Assembly: GCA_025201365.1 (NCBI GenBank)
Contig: JAIXMF010000004.1
Span: 1,364,001-1,428,000 of the forward strand
Source of the DNA: Syncephalis plumigaleata
Lineage: Eukaryota > Zoopagomycota > Zoopagomycetes > Zoopagales > Piptocephalidaceae
DNA length: 64,000 bases
Reading direction: 5' to 3'
The notes beneath the pieces are model-generated. The model was given only the letters and a program-made list of their open reading frames with translations, made no database searches and was not told where the DNA came from. A program made the translations under genes and the position numbers. Below are positions 50,359 to 63,880 of this stretch, piece by piece. Positions within the stretch are counted from its first letter, which is position 1; each line of letters starts with the position of its first letter.

Positions 50359-50392
50359 TATTGCTATTGCTATTGCTATTGCTATTATTGCT
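50359..50392. repeat. (ATTGCT)n hexanucleotide repeat
   Basis: About five units in the long intergenic region; it generates the low-complexity Cys/Tyr run of an unlikely ORF. Confidence 0.8.
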
Positions 50393-51526
50393 GTTATTCG
50401 ATACAACGAGGAATGTGTAACTATTTTGGTACAAATGGCGTATGCATGACTTGTTTCTTCCATATCCTCAATTGCTTGCTTGGTTGCTTGCTTGGTTGCG
50501 TCTTCAGTCGCGTAGGACAAATGAAGGCGAACGGACCGGCCATCACACGCCTTGACCTTGGCATTCGACACCGCCTACGGCAGCATCGATGGCCTCACGC
50601 GTGTATGTGTCTTGTTACACGTGTCTCGCAATCCTTCTTCTTTAATGCCCGCGTGTGCTTATGGCCAACGCAGCAACACATACACGCACATACGCACACA
50701 CACATCCATGGCTATAATGTCATCTATCTATCTATTATTGTCTACTGCAAATGCGTATAATTATTTATTTTTACACTGCTTCGGGTATGGGAGAGTGTAA
50801 TAGTAGTAAGTGAACACATTGAAACGCCCTTTTCATTCTAGGCGTTTGTTTTCTCGCTTACTCACTCACTTTCGCTTTACTCACTCTCTTCTCACTCTCT
50901 TCTCTCTTTTTCCTACCCATATTCTATGCTAATTATTGCAAGTATTTCCCTATTGCTTTCGTTTAAACCCATTTACTCATTATTGTTCTTTCCTTTTTTT
51001 CTCTTATAGTCATCTACTTCATAGTAGCCTATCGTTAAGAGTCGTTGCTTTGCTGCATTGCTTTGCTGTGCATCGTCTATTAACTTTGGGCTATTGCGTT
51101 TTTATTTGCGTTTTTATTAATTGTTGTTTACGTTTATAAACAAGCGCGCTACGTATTTGGTCGTGTGACTTACGTTTCGGTTTGTTTTAAGATTAGGTGG
51201 GTCTAATAGTAAGAGTAATCATGTTAGCCATGGCCACACACACCTTTCTACTATGGCGACATAGTTATTGGCGTGGAGTGGAGTAAAGAAGCGGGAATAG
51301 CAGTAACAATCGAGGAAAATAGTCGAGGCGAAGTTCAGGGCAGCATGCAGTGGATGGATTGATTATTGCTATCAATCCTATCAATTCTATCAATTCTATC
51401 AATGCTGTTGCTGCTCTATGCCTATGCTACTCATGCATATCCACTTGTATGCATATTTTAGGGACTAACCCCATTGATTTGTACATTTAGAATTTACTGT
51501 CTTTGTGGCCGTTCAACTCGTTAATT

Positions 51527-54500
51527 ATGGAACATCGTACTGCAAGAACTGCTGGTAAGTGTATATGAGAATTGTGGTATCGCTCATTTATCTAAAATGG
51601 ATGGTTTCCTCGTTTCATCCGATGGCTACAGGCTGGCCCGAGGACGACATGCAGGCACGTCGGTACCCGTCGGGCACTCGTTCAATCCGCCAACAAGCAT
51701 TGGCTCGTCCGACACCAGCCGCAGGAGCAATTCACCCCAACCCGGCGGCTATCGACTCTGGTGCTAATTATGAAGAAGTTGGCATGCGCCGCACGTCCTC
51801 CTATTCGGTAGTTCAAGAAAATGCAGCACTCGCTCGACAGCGCGACTACTACGATGAAGCGAATATACGAGCACGTCCTGCCTATTACGAAGATGGTTAT
51901 GTATCCTCAGCAAGTACTCGTACTTCAGTCGCCTATCGTCAACCTCGTCACTATTCGTCATCTGCATCTCGACATGCGCATACTTATGCTGTTAATCATC
52001 AACAGCAGCAACAGCAACAGCAACAGCAAGCACAACAGCAAGCACAACAGCAACAGCAGCAGCAGCAGCAGCAACAGTCATCGGCCATAACAGGTCGTTC
52101 AGGTGAATGGTCACGCGACGATCTGGATATGCCACGATATGCATCTTCACGCTATCCACGAAGTCGTTACGATGATGATCCGCGTTACGGTCCTGTACCC
52201 GTTTATCGCTACGAACACTACCAGGGACCGGCACGCCATAACTCGGATGTTCCCTCGCGTATGCACACGACAACACCTATGGTGTCGTCGAGTGGCGGCG
52301 TTGGTCGTCCGCGTCCCGTCTCAATGGGTGTATACCCACCAGCGCCATCCGGGTCACGTCGAATGAGGATGCCGCCCGATGGCGAACGCTACTATTTGGT
52401 GTCACGTCGCTCCGTCAATCCAACCGTTCATCGTCCCATCTCGCCTAGTATGTCTTATCATTCGATGCGTGCTGGCTATGCTGCACCACGTACTAATGGT
52501 CATTCACGTCACACGTCATTCGCTATGACGGAACACACCGAGCATGCAGCACATAGTATGCCGGCAGAATCACGTCGTCCACCCGAGATACATGCAGGCG
52601 CACACCACTGGCGTCGAGACGATCTGCGTGAATCTCCCTATTCACGCGATAACTCCGGTCATACCGACTGGATCGATTCGGCGGGACACTCATCGGGTAC
52701 AGCATACTCGCGACCGGTAGCCGATGAAATGAGTCACGGTCCTATGGCAAATGGTTATAGTAATTATACATCGCCTCGTTATTACGAGGAATATCCGCCG
52801 GAACCTAGACCGGCACCACGTCGACTATCGCCCGGATCCCCGCATGTAGCATCCGAGTCCATGACGATCAATGGTGGTATGAATGTGGAACGAGCGAGTG
52901 ACTCGCCAGCCACCGTACATGGTGGCAATGATTTCCGTAACTCGACTCTCGTACTATCCAATAATCAAAATGTAACCGATCTATCCTTGCCAATTATTAG
53001 CACATCGGGCAACGCGCGTATTCTTTGTTTAGCCGATGTTCGCGGTAATCTAGCCATGATCGACGAATTGGCCGATAAAGTCAACGCGGCTGCCGTCATT
53101 CACACGGGTGATTTCGGTTTCTTCGTACCGGAGAGTCTCGATCGCGTTGATAATCGTACCATTCGTTATTTGGTACAGTCGTCGCCTCTACTATCGAATA
53201 ATACACGATCGGAAATGCTTCAAATGGCACCGGATATGGTGCGTGCCCAATTGCAAACTACTCAACCATTCCAGCTCTCGCAGTTGAGCGATTACATCTC
53301 GGGTCGTCGTCGATTCCGTCGTCCGATCTACGTGGCATGGGGTGCCTGTGAAGATGTGGCCGTACTGGAGAAATTCCGTTCGGGCAGCTATATCGTGAAG
53401 AACCTCAAGATACTCGATGAAGTTAGCACGCATTTGGTTGATCTGGGTGGACTGCACCTCCGTCTACTTGGTCTAGGTGGTTCGATTATTCGTCACAAAC
53501 TATTCGATCACGGTGATGGTAAGTGTCCCGTGCTAATGAGATAAGCGTAGAATAGCATGCTTACGATCGATGTGTTATCTAGCTTGTGCCGGTACCATGG
53601 CAGGTGGTGGTGGTATGATGTGGACATCACTGCTACAACTGGGCGAATTAATGGAGACGGCGACTCGAGTGTTTAATCCGGCTGAAGTGCGTCTACTTGT
53701 CACGCATACTTCGCCTGGTAAGGAACCACTCGTAAGTCAATTGGCACTAGCCCTTCAGGTGAGTTATTAGTACAATGAACAAGTAAGCATGAAAGATCAC
53801 TGGTACTAATTGTTTACGTATTACAGGCTGACTACTCGATCTCAAGCAGTTTACACCCACGTTATCCTTTAATGTACACTGCACATGCCGTACATCCAGA
53901 TGCAGCTGAATTCCGTGAACGATTAACTCGTGCTCGTGATGCCATGCTTAGTATTTGGCGTGGTGTACAGGAACAAGTTGAAACGCAGCTCAAGTAAGTT
54001 GATGCTCAATTCTGCTTAATTATATATCAACTAATTGTTTATTGTATATAAACATGTGTATAGCAATCAACAACGTATTCTACTTGATCATGCACTCAAG
54101 ATTATTCACTGGCTACCATCGGGTAATGATGAGCGTGGCTTTAAGGATCTATGGTGCATGAATCTACCGGAAGCAATTCATGGACAAGCATTCTTGGAAA
54201 TGGCCGAGAATAAGATCTCTCTATTTTCTACATCATTCGGTAAGTGATTCATTTGTACACTTGACGCATGTGCGTGTGTGTTACGCGGCATAATACGTGG
54301 ATGACTTCTTACTCTCGAGTTGTTGTTATTTTGTTTAGGTACTAGCTTCTCGCATAGAATTAAGGGTCAGAAGGCAACGCCACCTTTAACGGATATCGCT
54401 GCGCTACCTGCCGTGACTGTACGTCCACCTCGCATTCCAGCTACCACCGGTAGTACGGCATCGCCACCTAAACTACTCATTGAGTCATCAAGCGAAGCGG

Positions 54501-57500
54501 ATCCGCATAGCGCACCATCCTCCCCCGATCTACCCTCGAGTAGCGACGATGAAGTGGGTGATTTGCTAGAAGGACGTACCACTTCAGTTGCTGCTGCTAC
54601 TACGACGACTACTACTACCACGACTACAGCTACAGCCGGCACCACTGATCAGAATAGACGTCGTCAGCGTCGTTCTCGTAATAACACAGGTACCGGTAGT
54701 GAGATTGCTCCACAATCTCGTGACAATCAGACTCGTTTCCCCGATGTACCTACGGCCATCACCGTGACACTAGCCGACGACGACGACGACAATGATGATG
54801 ATGATGACGTCGGCGATCATGACGAGAAATTAACACGTAAAGGTACGCCACTCCACATGAATTATCATATAGATAATCTAATGATGAAAGGAGAAGAAAT
54901 AGCAGTGGTACCACCTGTACCAGCGGCTGTTACCGCTTTACAGCGTGAAGAAGCAGGTATGCCAAAACGACAAGGTACAGTACGAGGTGGACGTGATAGT
55001 CCATTGCAACGAGGTCGTACTCCATTGTCAGAGGCGCGTGGTCAACGATCTCGTAGTAGCACACCTGTAGGTGATCGACGTGGCCAACGATCCGGTAGTC
55101 AAAGCGGCGAGAACAAGATCGTTAATACGCCGTCTAGAACGGGTACACCGCTAGGTCGTGCACGTGGCGAGTTGCCAGCAACCGTGCAATCACGTAGCAA
55201 TACTCCATTGGGTCGAGGTAGAACGGGATCGAGTTCAAATCTACGTACACAAGCTGCTACGGCTGCTGCTACAGCCGCTGCTACCAGTCCATTATCGAAT
55301 GCAACGGGTCAAGGCGCATCAATGACGAATGGCAATGATGTCAACACTACCGCTACCGCTACCACTACCATTCAGCAGCCTGTTGCACGTATGGCCATGA
55401 CCTCAATTCTAGATAATACGCATAGTTTCAGCGCTAATAATAACACGACAGTACGCTCGGAGACGCCTGTTACATCGAATGTGTCTAGTGCACTTTTACA
55501 AGAAGTACAAGCGGCTAACTCAGCTATACAGCAGAATCATGTTGCTCGTGCTACAGCTAGTCCAATTCTCACCACCACTACTACTAGTACTACCACTACA
55601 GCAAATAACAATCTACTATTGACCAACTCGGTTACTACGCTTAATGATGTTCCACCTGTCGATTCAAGCTCTAAATTGCGCATGGCTGTCAATGCTCCAG
55701 AATTCATCCCGGGTAAATTATCGATCAATACTAATCTGGCCAATGCAACTGCTATCAATAATACTACTACCACTACTACCAGTACGGCAACTCAAAATAA
55801 TAATAATAATGAAGTATTATCCGATAGTCAGCCAACTTCGCTATGGGTAGGCGGTCTCTACGATCTAGAATATACCGAGACCGATATTCGTCATTTCTTT
55901 GAAAGTGTCGGTGGTATCGAGTCGGTCAATCTCGTGTTAGATGCCAACGGTAGAGTACGCCAGTTCTGCTTTGTCAATTTCATCGATCAAGACACGCGTG
56001 ATCGTGCTTCCATGTTAACGGGACAATACCTACGCGGCAAACAAGTTACACTACGCATTGCTAATCAACGAGTAGCTGAACGTATCATCAAAGGCACCGG
56101 CCACAATCCAGTACCGATGACACCCGCAAGTAGTCAAATGTACTTTAACATTAAAGCGGAAGAGCGTGGTATAGCGCAGCGCACTGTCGAGAGTATCGAA
56201 GAGTCCATGACATACTCGGCCAACAACCATGTGGATGACTCATTGGATCAATTCCCGCATCTAGGACAAGTGGCGAGACGTCCGCGCTACCTGCATCGAC
56301 TCCTGCCTCCATTGCTGATGGTGTAAGTTTATTATTATTATTAGCTAGAATGATAAATAGGCTGATCATTATTTTATTTACTTAGATTGAACGAAGGTCT
56401 GGCTAGGTGGTCTCTATAATATGCAAGTGACAGAGGATATGATTTGTAACTTTTTCAAACCATTGAATGTAAGTTAATTAGCTAGTTAGCTATAACAATG
56501 ATATTAATGTTGCCATTATTGTTTATTATAGGTTGCATCAGTAAATTGATGCATGATCATCATTCAGGCGTTCTACGACCATTCTGCTTTGTTGATTTTG
56601 TCGATAAGGAATCAGCGCGTAAGGCACTCGAGTATAATGATCAAGTAAGTGATGCTGATGTCGAGTATAAGCAAGTGATTAATGTGTTGATGTCGATATC
56701 TAGTGTCTCGGTGATGTTCCCCTTAAAGTACGCCAGCGAATAAGCGTGACAGTAAGTGATATACTCGATAAGCAGTGTAGTATCGAGTCAGTCTACTAAC
56801 AACTAGAATTCATTATTATATTGTAGCACGTCAAAGTGTAACATTTACAGCGGGTGAATACAATGAACTAATGGCGTCATTCCAAGAGAATGGACACGAC
56901 ATGAATGGCATGATTATTCACGAGCAATCACGGCATGAACAATAACATTGTTGTTAATAATGGCAACAATAATAATAATGGCGGTAATGGTAACATCAAT
57001 AACAACAACAATAATGGTACCAATGGCCAATAGCAATGGCAATGGTAATGTTCATCAAGTGACGGTGATTGATTTACGTTCAAATATGACAAGTCATGTG
57101 CAAGAGTCAACATGGACGAATGCAGAGCATAATTATGCTGAACCAGTGGTACACGCTGAATTAGATCAATCGCATCAGCAACACGCGGCAAATGGCTATT
57201 ACGTCAATGAAGAAGGGAGAACTGGGATCACAATCTACGTGTTCAAGTGGCCAATGCCATGCAAGCATCAGCCATGAATGGTACTCTATTGAATAATCCG
57301 GCACCGGTGGTAGAAGTAGAGAAGCAGGACAATCGTAATACATTATGGCTAGGTGGATTCCACAATGATACCGTGAGTGAACAGGAAGTTCGCCAGTTCT
57401 TTGGTCCACTCGGTGATGCAGTAAGTACCTCGTATTAAATGGTTTTGCTCTTAGACTAACGCATCATATATATTAGATTGTCAATGTTAAGTTGATGTTC

Positions 57501-60500
57501 GATCGAAACACACGTAATCAACGTGCATTCTGTTTCGTTGAATTTGACTCGGAAAGAACCCGCGAACAAGCCATGCAATTCTCAGGTCGTACCTTGAAAG
57601 GACACACGATCAAGTTGAATCCAGCAGGTTAGTAGTGAATTAGTAATGAAGATAACAAGCAGATAACTAATAGCTAAATTGATTAGTACGAGCACTCAAG
57701 CGGCGAATCAACCGACGACAAACATGACTGAACCAAACTTTGTCAATCCAGCGGTTAAAGTGCCAGCCACCAACATGCCTACGTCACATCGGTAACCGCT
57801 ACTAATGGTATGGCTGCCATGAAAGCAGCAACCGCCCCCGTCTCACATGATCAATGGGGTTATGGCACGGCTATGACATCATCAGCTGTGGCGTATAACG
57901 GTCAAGGTGAACCGATTCATCCGGTGGGCGCGGCAGTTGTATCGACAGCTGCCATGCCAACTCACGTCACACTCGTCGAGGAATCGATGCATCCGGAGGC
58001 AGCATGGTCTAGTCCCGAGAAGGTGATCGCCCAGCAATTGGCATGGGAAGAAGAGACTGTAGCGGAACTAAAGCGTATCAGTGATAGTCAGGCCATCTAC
58101 GCCGAGACCAAGCCATTCATGTCATTGCCTGCCATGGGACAGCCGGTGGCTTCATGGGCCGACACACCTGGATGTCAAGAGATGGTGAATCCACTCGATT
58201 CGCTTGTTGATCCAAATGCTGCCATCTACCCAACAAATGAAGTTGCATCTGTTGTCACTGCTACCGCTACTGCTGCTACTGCTCCCACCGCTGTAGTCGC
58301 TGACACTAATAATGAAGCTAGCGCTAATCGTGCAGAAGATATTGAACAGGTGAGTAGTGTTGGAATAAAGCATAACCATTAGAATGATGATGCTAATCTA
58401 TTATATGAATAGGATAATTCGCGTACCTTATGGATTGGTAACTTTTTCAATGAAACAGTATCGGATGAGGAATTACGAGAATTCCTAGGACCATGTGCCA
58501 AGGGTGTAAGTATTTCCATTCCATGTAGTATGTGACAGTGATACCATTTGAGATTAATCATCTGTTACTATGGATTGTCATTAGGTATCTCATATCAAAT
58601 TCATGTTTGATCGCAAGACAGGTCGTCAGCGTCCATTCTGCTTTGTAGAATTTACATCCGAGGCTTATTTGGCAGAAGCACTCGAGTTGTCGGGCAAGGT
58701 AAATAGCAACAACAGTGATAATTACAATAATCGTACTAATCTGGTAAATGATGTTACCTCTTTTTGTTCGCGATAATAGAAATTAAAGAGTGCCGATGTA
58801 AAGATTAATCGTGCGGGACATAAAGAATCAAGTAAGCGGGTCGATGAGACCGGCACTTTGGCGGCATAGACAATAAATATAAAGCTGCATGCCGGTTTTA
58901 CGGGTTTCTTTGTTTAGTATCTCACATCACAAATATGTATTTTTTTTGTTGCGTGTTTCCTCCTCTTTCCTCTTCCTTTCTTTTCTTCCAGATAATGCCG
59001 CAACGGCAACGAGCGCTAAACCGGCGACAGAAGCAGGTGAGAAGCAGGAAGATATTACCACCGATACTACCGACGACGATGACAACAATGCCACGATCAA
59101 AAAGAAGAGTAGTCAGAAGACATTAGCAGCTGAATTAGGGGTAAACAACGAGATAGTACAGAACGAAGTAGCCATTGAAGATGATATGTCATCGTATCTA
59201 AACCAAGTGTCGTCGTCATCAGCGGTATTAATTCCAAATGAGATGAATCATAACGTTATGAGTGATGCGGTATGTATACAAATAGATGAATAGATATAGC
59301 AAGAAATACGAGTAGATAGATTGAGATAGATATGGCAATAACAACTCTATTGAATAATATCATCAATAATGTTATATAATCATGACAATAACCAGAACCA
59401 TATAATAATAATAATCATAACCAATATATATACTGTATTTTAATAGCAATTTATCGAGACAATGCAAGAAAACATCTCGTCGGCCATGTTGCCTCCTCTC
59501 GATTCGGATCCTGCTACCGCCGTTCATCCAATGGTGGCCGATATCCTAGCCAATGCTTTTAATAGCGACGATGTGATGGCCAATGCTTTTAATAGCGATG
59601 ACGTGATAGCTAATGCTCTCAGTAATAATAGCGACTTGTTTGTCAATGAAATGACAATGCATCAAACGGAACAGGTATCCTCGGAGTCTATGATACCACC
59701 TGCAGTACAAATTACCACCGAAATCGAAGAAGATGTAGAAATTGAGGAGGAGATTGTAGAAGAGGATATTGATCATCACCAGCATCAACATCATGACCAG
59801 CATCTGCATCATATCGAAGAGGAAGATGATGAAGAAGTCGAAATGGAAGAAGAGGTGGTCATGGTCGATCCTATGGATGCAGTAGCTGAAGACACTGTAG
59901 CCAGTCAGATATCACGTCTCCTTGATGAGGATGATGCCAATCGTAGTCGTACCGATGCCGATACATCATTGACATCATTCCCTCGAACCATTAATGGTGA
60001 CATGTGGACCGAGTTATACGCAAGGGAGGAGACACAAGACACCGATGATACTGAAGGATTTCTAGATACATTGCAAGTGCCACAAGAACGATCATCGTCT
60101 CGTGTCTCAATGACGGCTGAACTATCGGCAGCTGATCGTAGCACGAGTCGTGGTAGCAATCGCAGTCGATTAGGCAGTGAAAATAACAGTCGTACGGCAA
60201 GTCCTGCGTTAGAGGCCAATATAACAGTCGATGTGGTAAGTGAGGGGAAGAGTACATCTAATGATTGTCTAGTGCATCTGGACCACCTTGATCATTATCG
60301 TATTCTAACTGATGTTATCCTTTTTATTCATACTATCAACACTCTACGTCGCATCATAGTCCCGTTCCATTTATGTCAAGAGCCTTGTTGGTGATCATAT
60401 TACTGAGGCAACTCTTCGTGATCATTTCAGTAATGTAAGTAGACTGACTAATAATCATGACTGATGAGTGTATCACTAATTGTACATATGAATGCTATGT

Positions 60501-60998
60501 TTATGGATATTAGGCAACTGCCATTCAAATTCAAAGAGGTGTTGTGCCAATCCACAGTTACTTCTATGTACCGTTGAATTCCCAACTGAAGAAGAGGCCA
60601 TAAAATAATTGACAAGAAGTTTGAGGTAAGAATAAGCAAATAATACTGATGGCACATAGGCGAGCAATGATGAAGACAACAAACACGCTATGCCTATGTT
60701 TATTCATATGTTATACTAACAACTACACTACGCATATCTAGTTGATTGCTGGTCAAAAGGGAGTTTATAGCAAGATGACTGAACCTCATCAACGTGGTAA
60801 GTGAATATATACACGCACACTAATTGATAATGGATTGTATTAATGGATCGTCTTATACTTTTAGGATCATCTGAGGGTCGAGCACGAAACTATGGCGGTA
60901 AAGCTAATTCACGACAGAAGGGTCGAAGCTACAGCAATAAGCGTACAAACAGCAACAACAACAACAACCATAATAATAATAACAGTAATAGCAATTAG
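51527..60998 (+). CDS. very large protein: DUF2433 phosphoesterase-like domain plus about five RRMs
   Basis: Exon 1 is 51527..51554 (MEHRTARTAG) and exon 2 starts at 51632. A disordered N-terminus with poly-Gln leads to the DUF2433 domain (ARILCLADVRGNLAMIDELA, VIHTGDFGFFVPESLDRVDN, RPIYVAWGACEDVAVLEKF, RLLVTHTSPGKEPLVSQLAL), which looks like a metallophosphoesterase with D-x-R-G-N, GDFG and HTSPG. After a long Thr/Ser/Asn linker come RRMs with the shared RNP1 type R-x-F-C-F-V-x-F: LWVGGLYDLEYTETDIRHFF/RQFCFVNF, VWLGGLYNMQVTED/RPFCFVDF, LWLGGFHNDTVSEQEVRQFF/RAFCFVEF, LWIGNFFNETVSDEELREFL/RPFCFVEF, and a weaker SIYVKSLVGDHITEATLRDH. It ends in a Gln/Asn-rich tail at 60998. Several one-base losses occur (about 56260, 56393, 56545, 60340-60605). 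A 161-nt intron (58831-58991) is needed to pass a stop at 58867; if it is not spliced, the gene ends there. Confidence 0.75.
52000..52077 (+). repeat. (CAR)n poly-Gln repeat
   Basis: CAG/CAA run coding about 26 Gln with two interspersed Ala near residue 160 of the DUF2433-RRM protein. Confidence 0.9.
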
Positions 60999-61503
60999 TT
61001 GTGTTGTATGTTGTACGCTCAAGAATAGGGCAAGCAGGTTGTTATTCATTCAAATTATTCAGTATTATTAAACAGCTCGCCTCTTTTCCACTTTCTCTTC
61101 CTTGTAAAGACAGTCACTGTGTTTCCATTCAATATTTGCTACTACATCAATATTAATATCAATATCATCATTTTCGCCTTTTACTTAAGCAGCATAGGCG
61201 AAGTAAGCATGTGACTAGTACAATGATTATCTTTAGCGTTTCATTACGTTTCAATAAACTGATACAAATCCATACACTGTGACTATAATATAAATATCCG
61301 CCTGATTATTCTACTCATTCAAGCTATCAGAACAACGACACGACAATCCTACTAACGACATCTCCTTTTGCTTTACTGTTTACCTATCAACCTGATTGAT
61401 TTCTCTATTGATTTACGAACAAATTTTGATAACTGCTTTTCTTACGACAATCCTCTCATTTACCTTGCTTGCTTACCACCATCACTTTTAACATTGATTC
61501 ATC
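60999..61503. promoter_or_regulatory. upstream region of the first RNase T2 gene
   Basis: About 500 bp between the DUF2433-RRM stop and the RNase ATG at 61504. TATAATATAAATATC at 61285-61300 could be a TATA-like element. Pyrimidine-rich sequence precedes the start. Confidence 0.4.
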
Positions 61504-62642
61504 ATGGCATTTTCATTACTGAAGACATTGTTTGTTGTTCATACCGCCATAGTTTTACTGAGTGGATCACTAACATTGGCACGTAGTCATCATCATCCTA
61601 AATCTCCTTCTGCTTCTGCTTATTCTTCCATATCTACGAATATTCTACTTGGTGGTAATAGCACTCATTCACTGGCATGTCCACTTGAATTATCATGCAG
61701 TGCCAAAACGAATATTGATACTTGTTGTACACCATCATTGGGACTATTTGTATTTAGTCAACAGGTAATTTACGTTATTTTATACATACACGTATACTAA
61801 TATATTTGTGTGTTATACTAGTGGTATCCACAATTAGGTCCATCTGATGAATTCACTATGCATGGTCTCTGGCCAGATCAATGGTAACTATTGCTTGCAG
61901 CTGGTTATTTATTAAATGATACTAATAATGTTACTATTGTTTATATTATTGTAGTAATGGTGCTATGGGTCCTAGTGATGGTTGTGACAGCAGTCGTAAC
62001 TACGATAACTTGGGCGATATCATTCAACGGGCAGATGCTCAACTCTACAATGACATGAACACATACTGGCCATCCTATAAAGGTGATGCACCTGAGTTCT
62101 GGTAAGTGATACTAATAGTGATGATGTTCACTCCTTTATACTTACATTGTTGTTTCCATATTGGTACATCTACTCCCCTATGCTCGATCCCTTTTCTCTA
62201 TCATCGATGAATGGATTGGTTCAGGTCACATGAATGGAATAAACACGGTACTTGTGTCTCCACCCTTGAACCAAAGTGTCTGGGTTCAAATGCTCCCCAG
62301 TATCAGGATGTCATCGAGTATTTCCGTATGGCACTCGCTCTACGACAGCAATTCAATCCTTACACTGCGCTTGCTAAAGCGAATATCACACCGGGCAACA
62401 AATACGAACGGGATCGTTTCGCCAATGCCCTTAGTGATGCTTGGGGTGTTCCCGTCGATCTACACTGTAGTAAGGGGCAACTACAAGAGATACGTCTATG
62501 GATGAAGGTGCGTGGACGTGATCAATTCATTGCCGTGCCATCATCATCGAAGAATGGCGGTAATTCATGTGGTCGTCTCATATCCTACCCCATAAAGGAT
62601 AAGAATAGCAAGCAAACAGTAGTCAATGATATTCATCTTTAA
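61504..62642 (+). CDS. secreted ribonuclease T2, copy 1
   Basis: Exons 61504..61764, 61822..61883, 61955..62101 and 62225..62642 give 295 aa. The signal peptide is FSLLKTLFVVHTAIVLLSGS and a Ser/His-rich propeptide-like stretch follows. Both T2 active-site segments are present: CAS I in FTMHGLWPDQC and CAS II in SHEWNKHGTCVSTLEPKCLG, with both catalytic His and the Glu and Lys. Paired Cys (CPLELSC, TCCTP, DGCDSSR) match the T2 disulfides. The C-terminus has LHCSKGQLQEIRLWMKV and GNSCGRLISYP. T2 enzymes cleave RNA to 2',3'-cyclic phosphates outside the cell or in the vacuole. The second copy follows 158 bp later with introns at the same codon positions. No frame breaks. Confidence 0.95.
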
Positions 62643-62800
62643 TAGAAGGTATTCTCGTTCTATTCTAATGACCAAATAAAAATGATAATGATTTAATGAC
62701 AATAATGAAATAATGCACCTACTCCTCTTTATTTCTCACCATATACATCGTTTATTCTACTCACTCTCTTGTTATTATTCTTGCTTATATCTATATCACT
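62643..62800. promoter_or_regulatory. short spacer between tandem RNase genes
   Basis: 158 bp that must carry the 3' end of copy 1 (AATAAAAATGATAATG near 62674 is a possible polyA signal) and the promoter of copy 2. Confidence 0.45.
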
Positions 62801-63880
62801 ATGCTACTCTCGTCTAGTCTATCAAAGCTGCTACTTGTATCTAGTGCAGTAATGAGCTTTATTGCTCACTCATCTGTCCTCGGTCACTACACCGATACTG
62901 TTGTTAACTATCGTGATGAGGCATCTACTTGGCATGCTAAACACGCCATTGCTCCCGAGAAGGAAGCACTACTCTTGTCTAAATTACAGCAACAATCTCG
63001 TCGAGGCATGTGCCCTACCGATACAATGTCCTGCGAACGAACCGATATAGACCGTTGCTGCTCGCCTGTTATGGGCTTAGTTGTATTTGTTCAACAGGTA
63101 AGAGGAGTATGATATCGTATTATTGAATGGTTTACTTATTGTCATTGTCATTGTCTATCTAATCAGTGGTATCCAAAACTCGGTGGTCCCACTGATTTTA
63201 CGATGCATGGATTATGGCCCGATAACTGGTGAGTAGTACTCTCTATCGATTATATGAAATTTAACCTAATAATTCATTCATTTGTTAGTGATGGTACATT
63301 GGGACCAGGAGGTGGTTGCGATAACACTCGTAACTATCCGAATCTAGGCGAGATTATCAAGAATGCCGATGTTAATCTCTACACAAATATGACAACTTAC
63401 TGGCCATCTTACAAAGGAAATGCTGCTAGTTTCTGGTAAGTAGATAGCGAATGATTTATTCTGTTAATGATCATGAATGCTTACCATGTATTTAGGTCGC
63501 ATGAATGGAATAAGCATGGCACTTGTGTGTCTACTCTTGAGCCAACCTGTCTAGGTCCACAAGCACCACCGCATCAAGATGTATTGGAATACTTTAGTCG
63601 AATTATGGAATTACGTCAAGAATTCAATGCGTATGAAGCGTTGAAACGAGCAGGTATTACCCCTGGTCAGAAATACGATCATGCAGCATTCGAGGCAGCA
63701 TTCGAATCAGCATGGGGTGTACCCGTAACACTCAAGTGTCGTCGTGGTCAGATTCAAGAAGTTTGGATGTGGATGAAAGTGCGAGGTCGTGATCAATATA
63801 CGCCAACCAAGTTCAACTCAGGTAAAGGCAGCACATGCGGTCGAGTGATCTACTATCCACCTAAAGCAAGACAGCAATAA
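62801..63880 (+). CDS. secreted ribonuclease T2, copy 2
   Basis: Exons 62801..63097, 63167..63228, 63289..63435 and 63496..63880 give 296 aa. Signal peptide: SKLLLVSSAVMSFIAHSSVL. Active-site segments are FTMHGLWPDNC and SHEWNKHGTCVSTLEPTCLG, both complete. The Cys pattern (CPTDTMSCERTDIDRCC) and C-terminal blocks (LKCRRGQIQEVWMWMKV, GSTCGRVIYYP) match copy 1. The mature regions are alike through most of their length, whereas the N-terminal 70 residues differ, as expected after tandem duplication. Exons 2 and 3 have exactly the same lengths in both copies (62 and 147 nt). No frame breaks. Likely a secreted nutrient-scavenging or self/non-self RNase; role not determinable. Confidence 0.95.

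Larger units (their letters stand above)
48768..51526. other. long intergenic region upstream of the DUF2433-RRM gene
   Basis: At 2.76 kb this is the largest gap in the window. It holds many simple repeats, pyrimidine-rich tracts, and scattered splice-like sites (for example near 49895), compatible with a long promoter and a spliced 5' UTR of the next gene. A 174-codon open frame at 50236-50760 is low-complexity and not convincing. No tRNA, rRNA or snRNA is recognised. Confidence 0.45.

Noticed and set aside
50236-50760. 174-codon ORF
   Set aside because: Composition is driven by a hexanucleotide repeat and other simple sequence; no domain, signal peptide or splice context supports it.
60448-60682. 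Minus-strand ORFs antisense to the end of the RRM gene
   Set aside because: They overlap the fifth RRM coding region and look like shadow frames.
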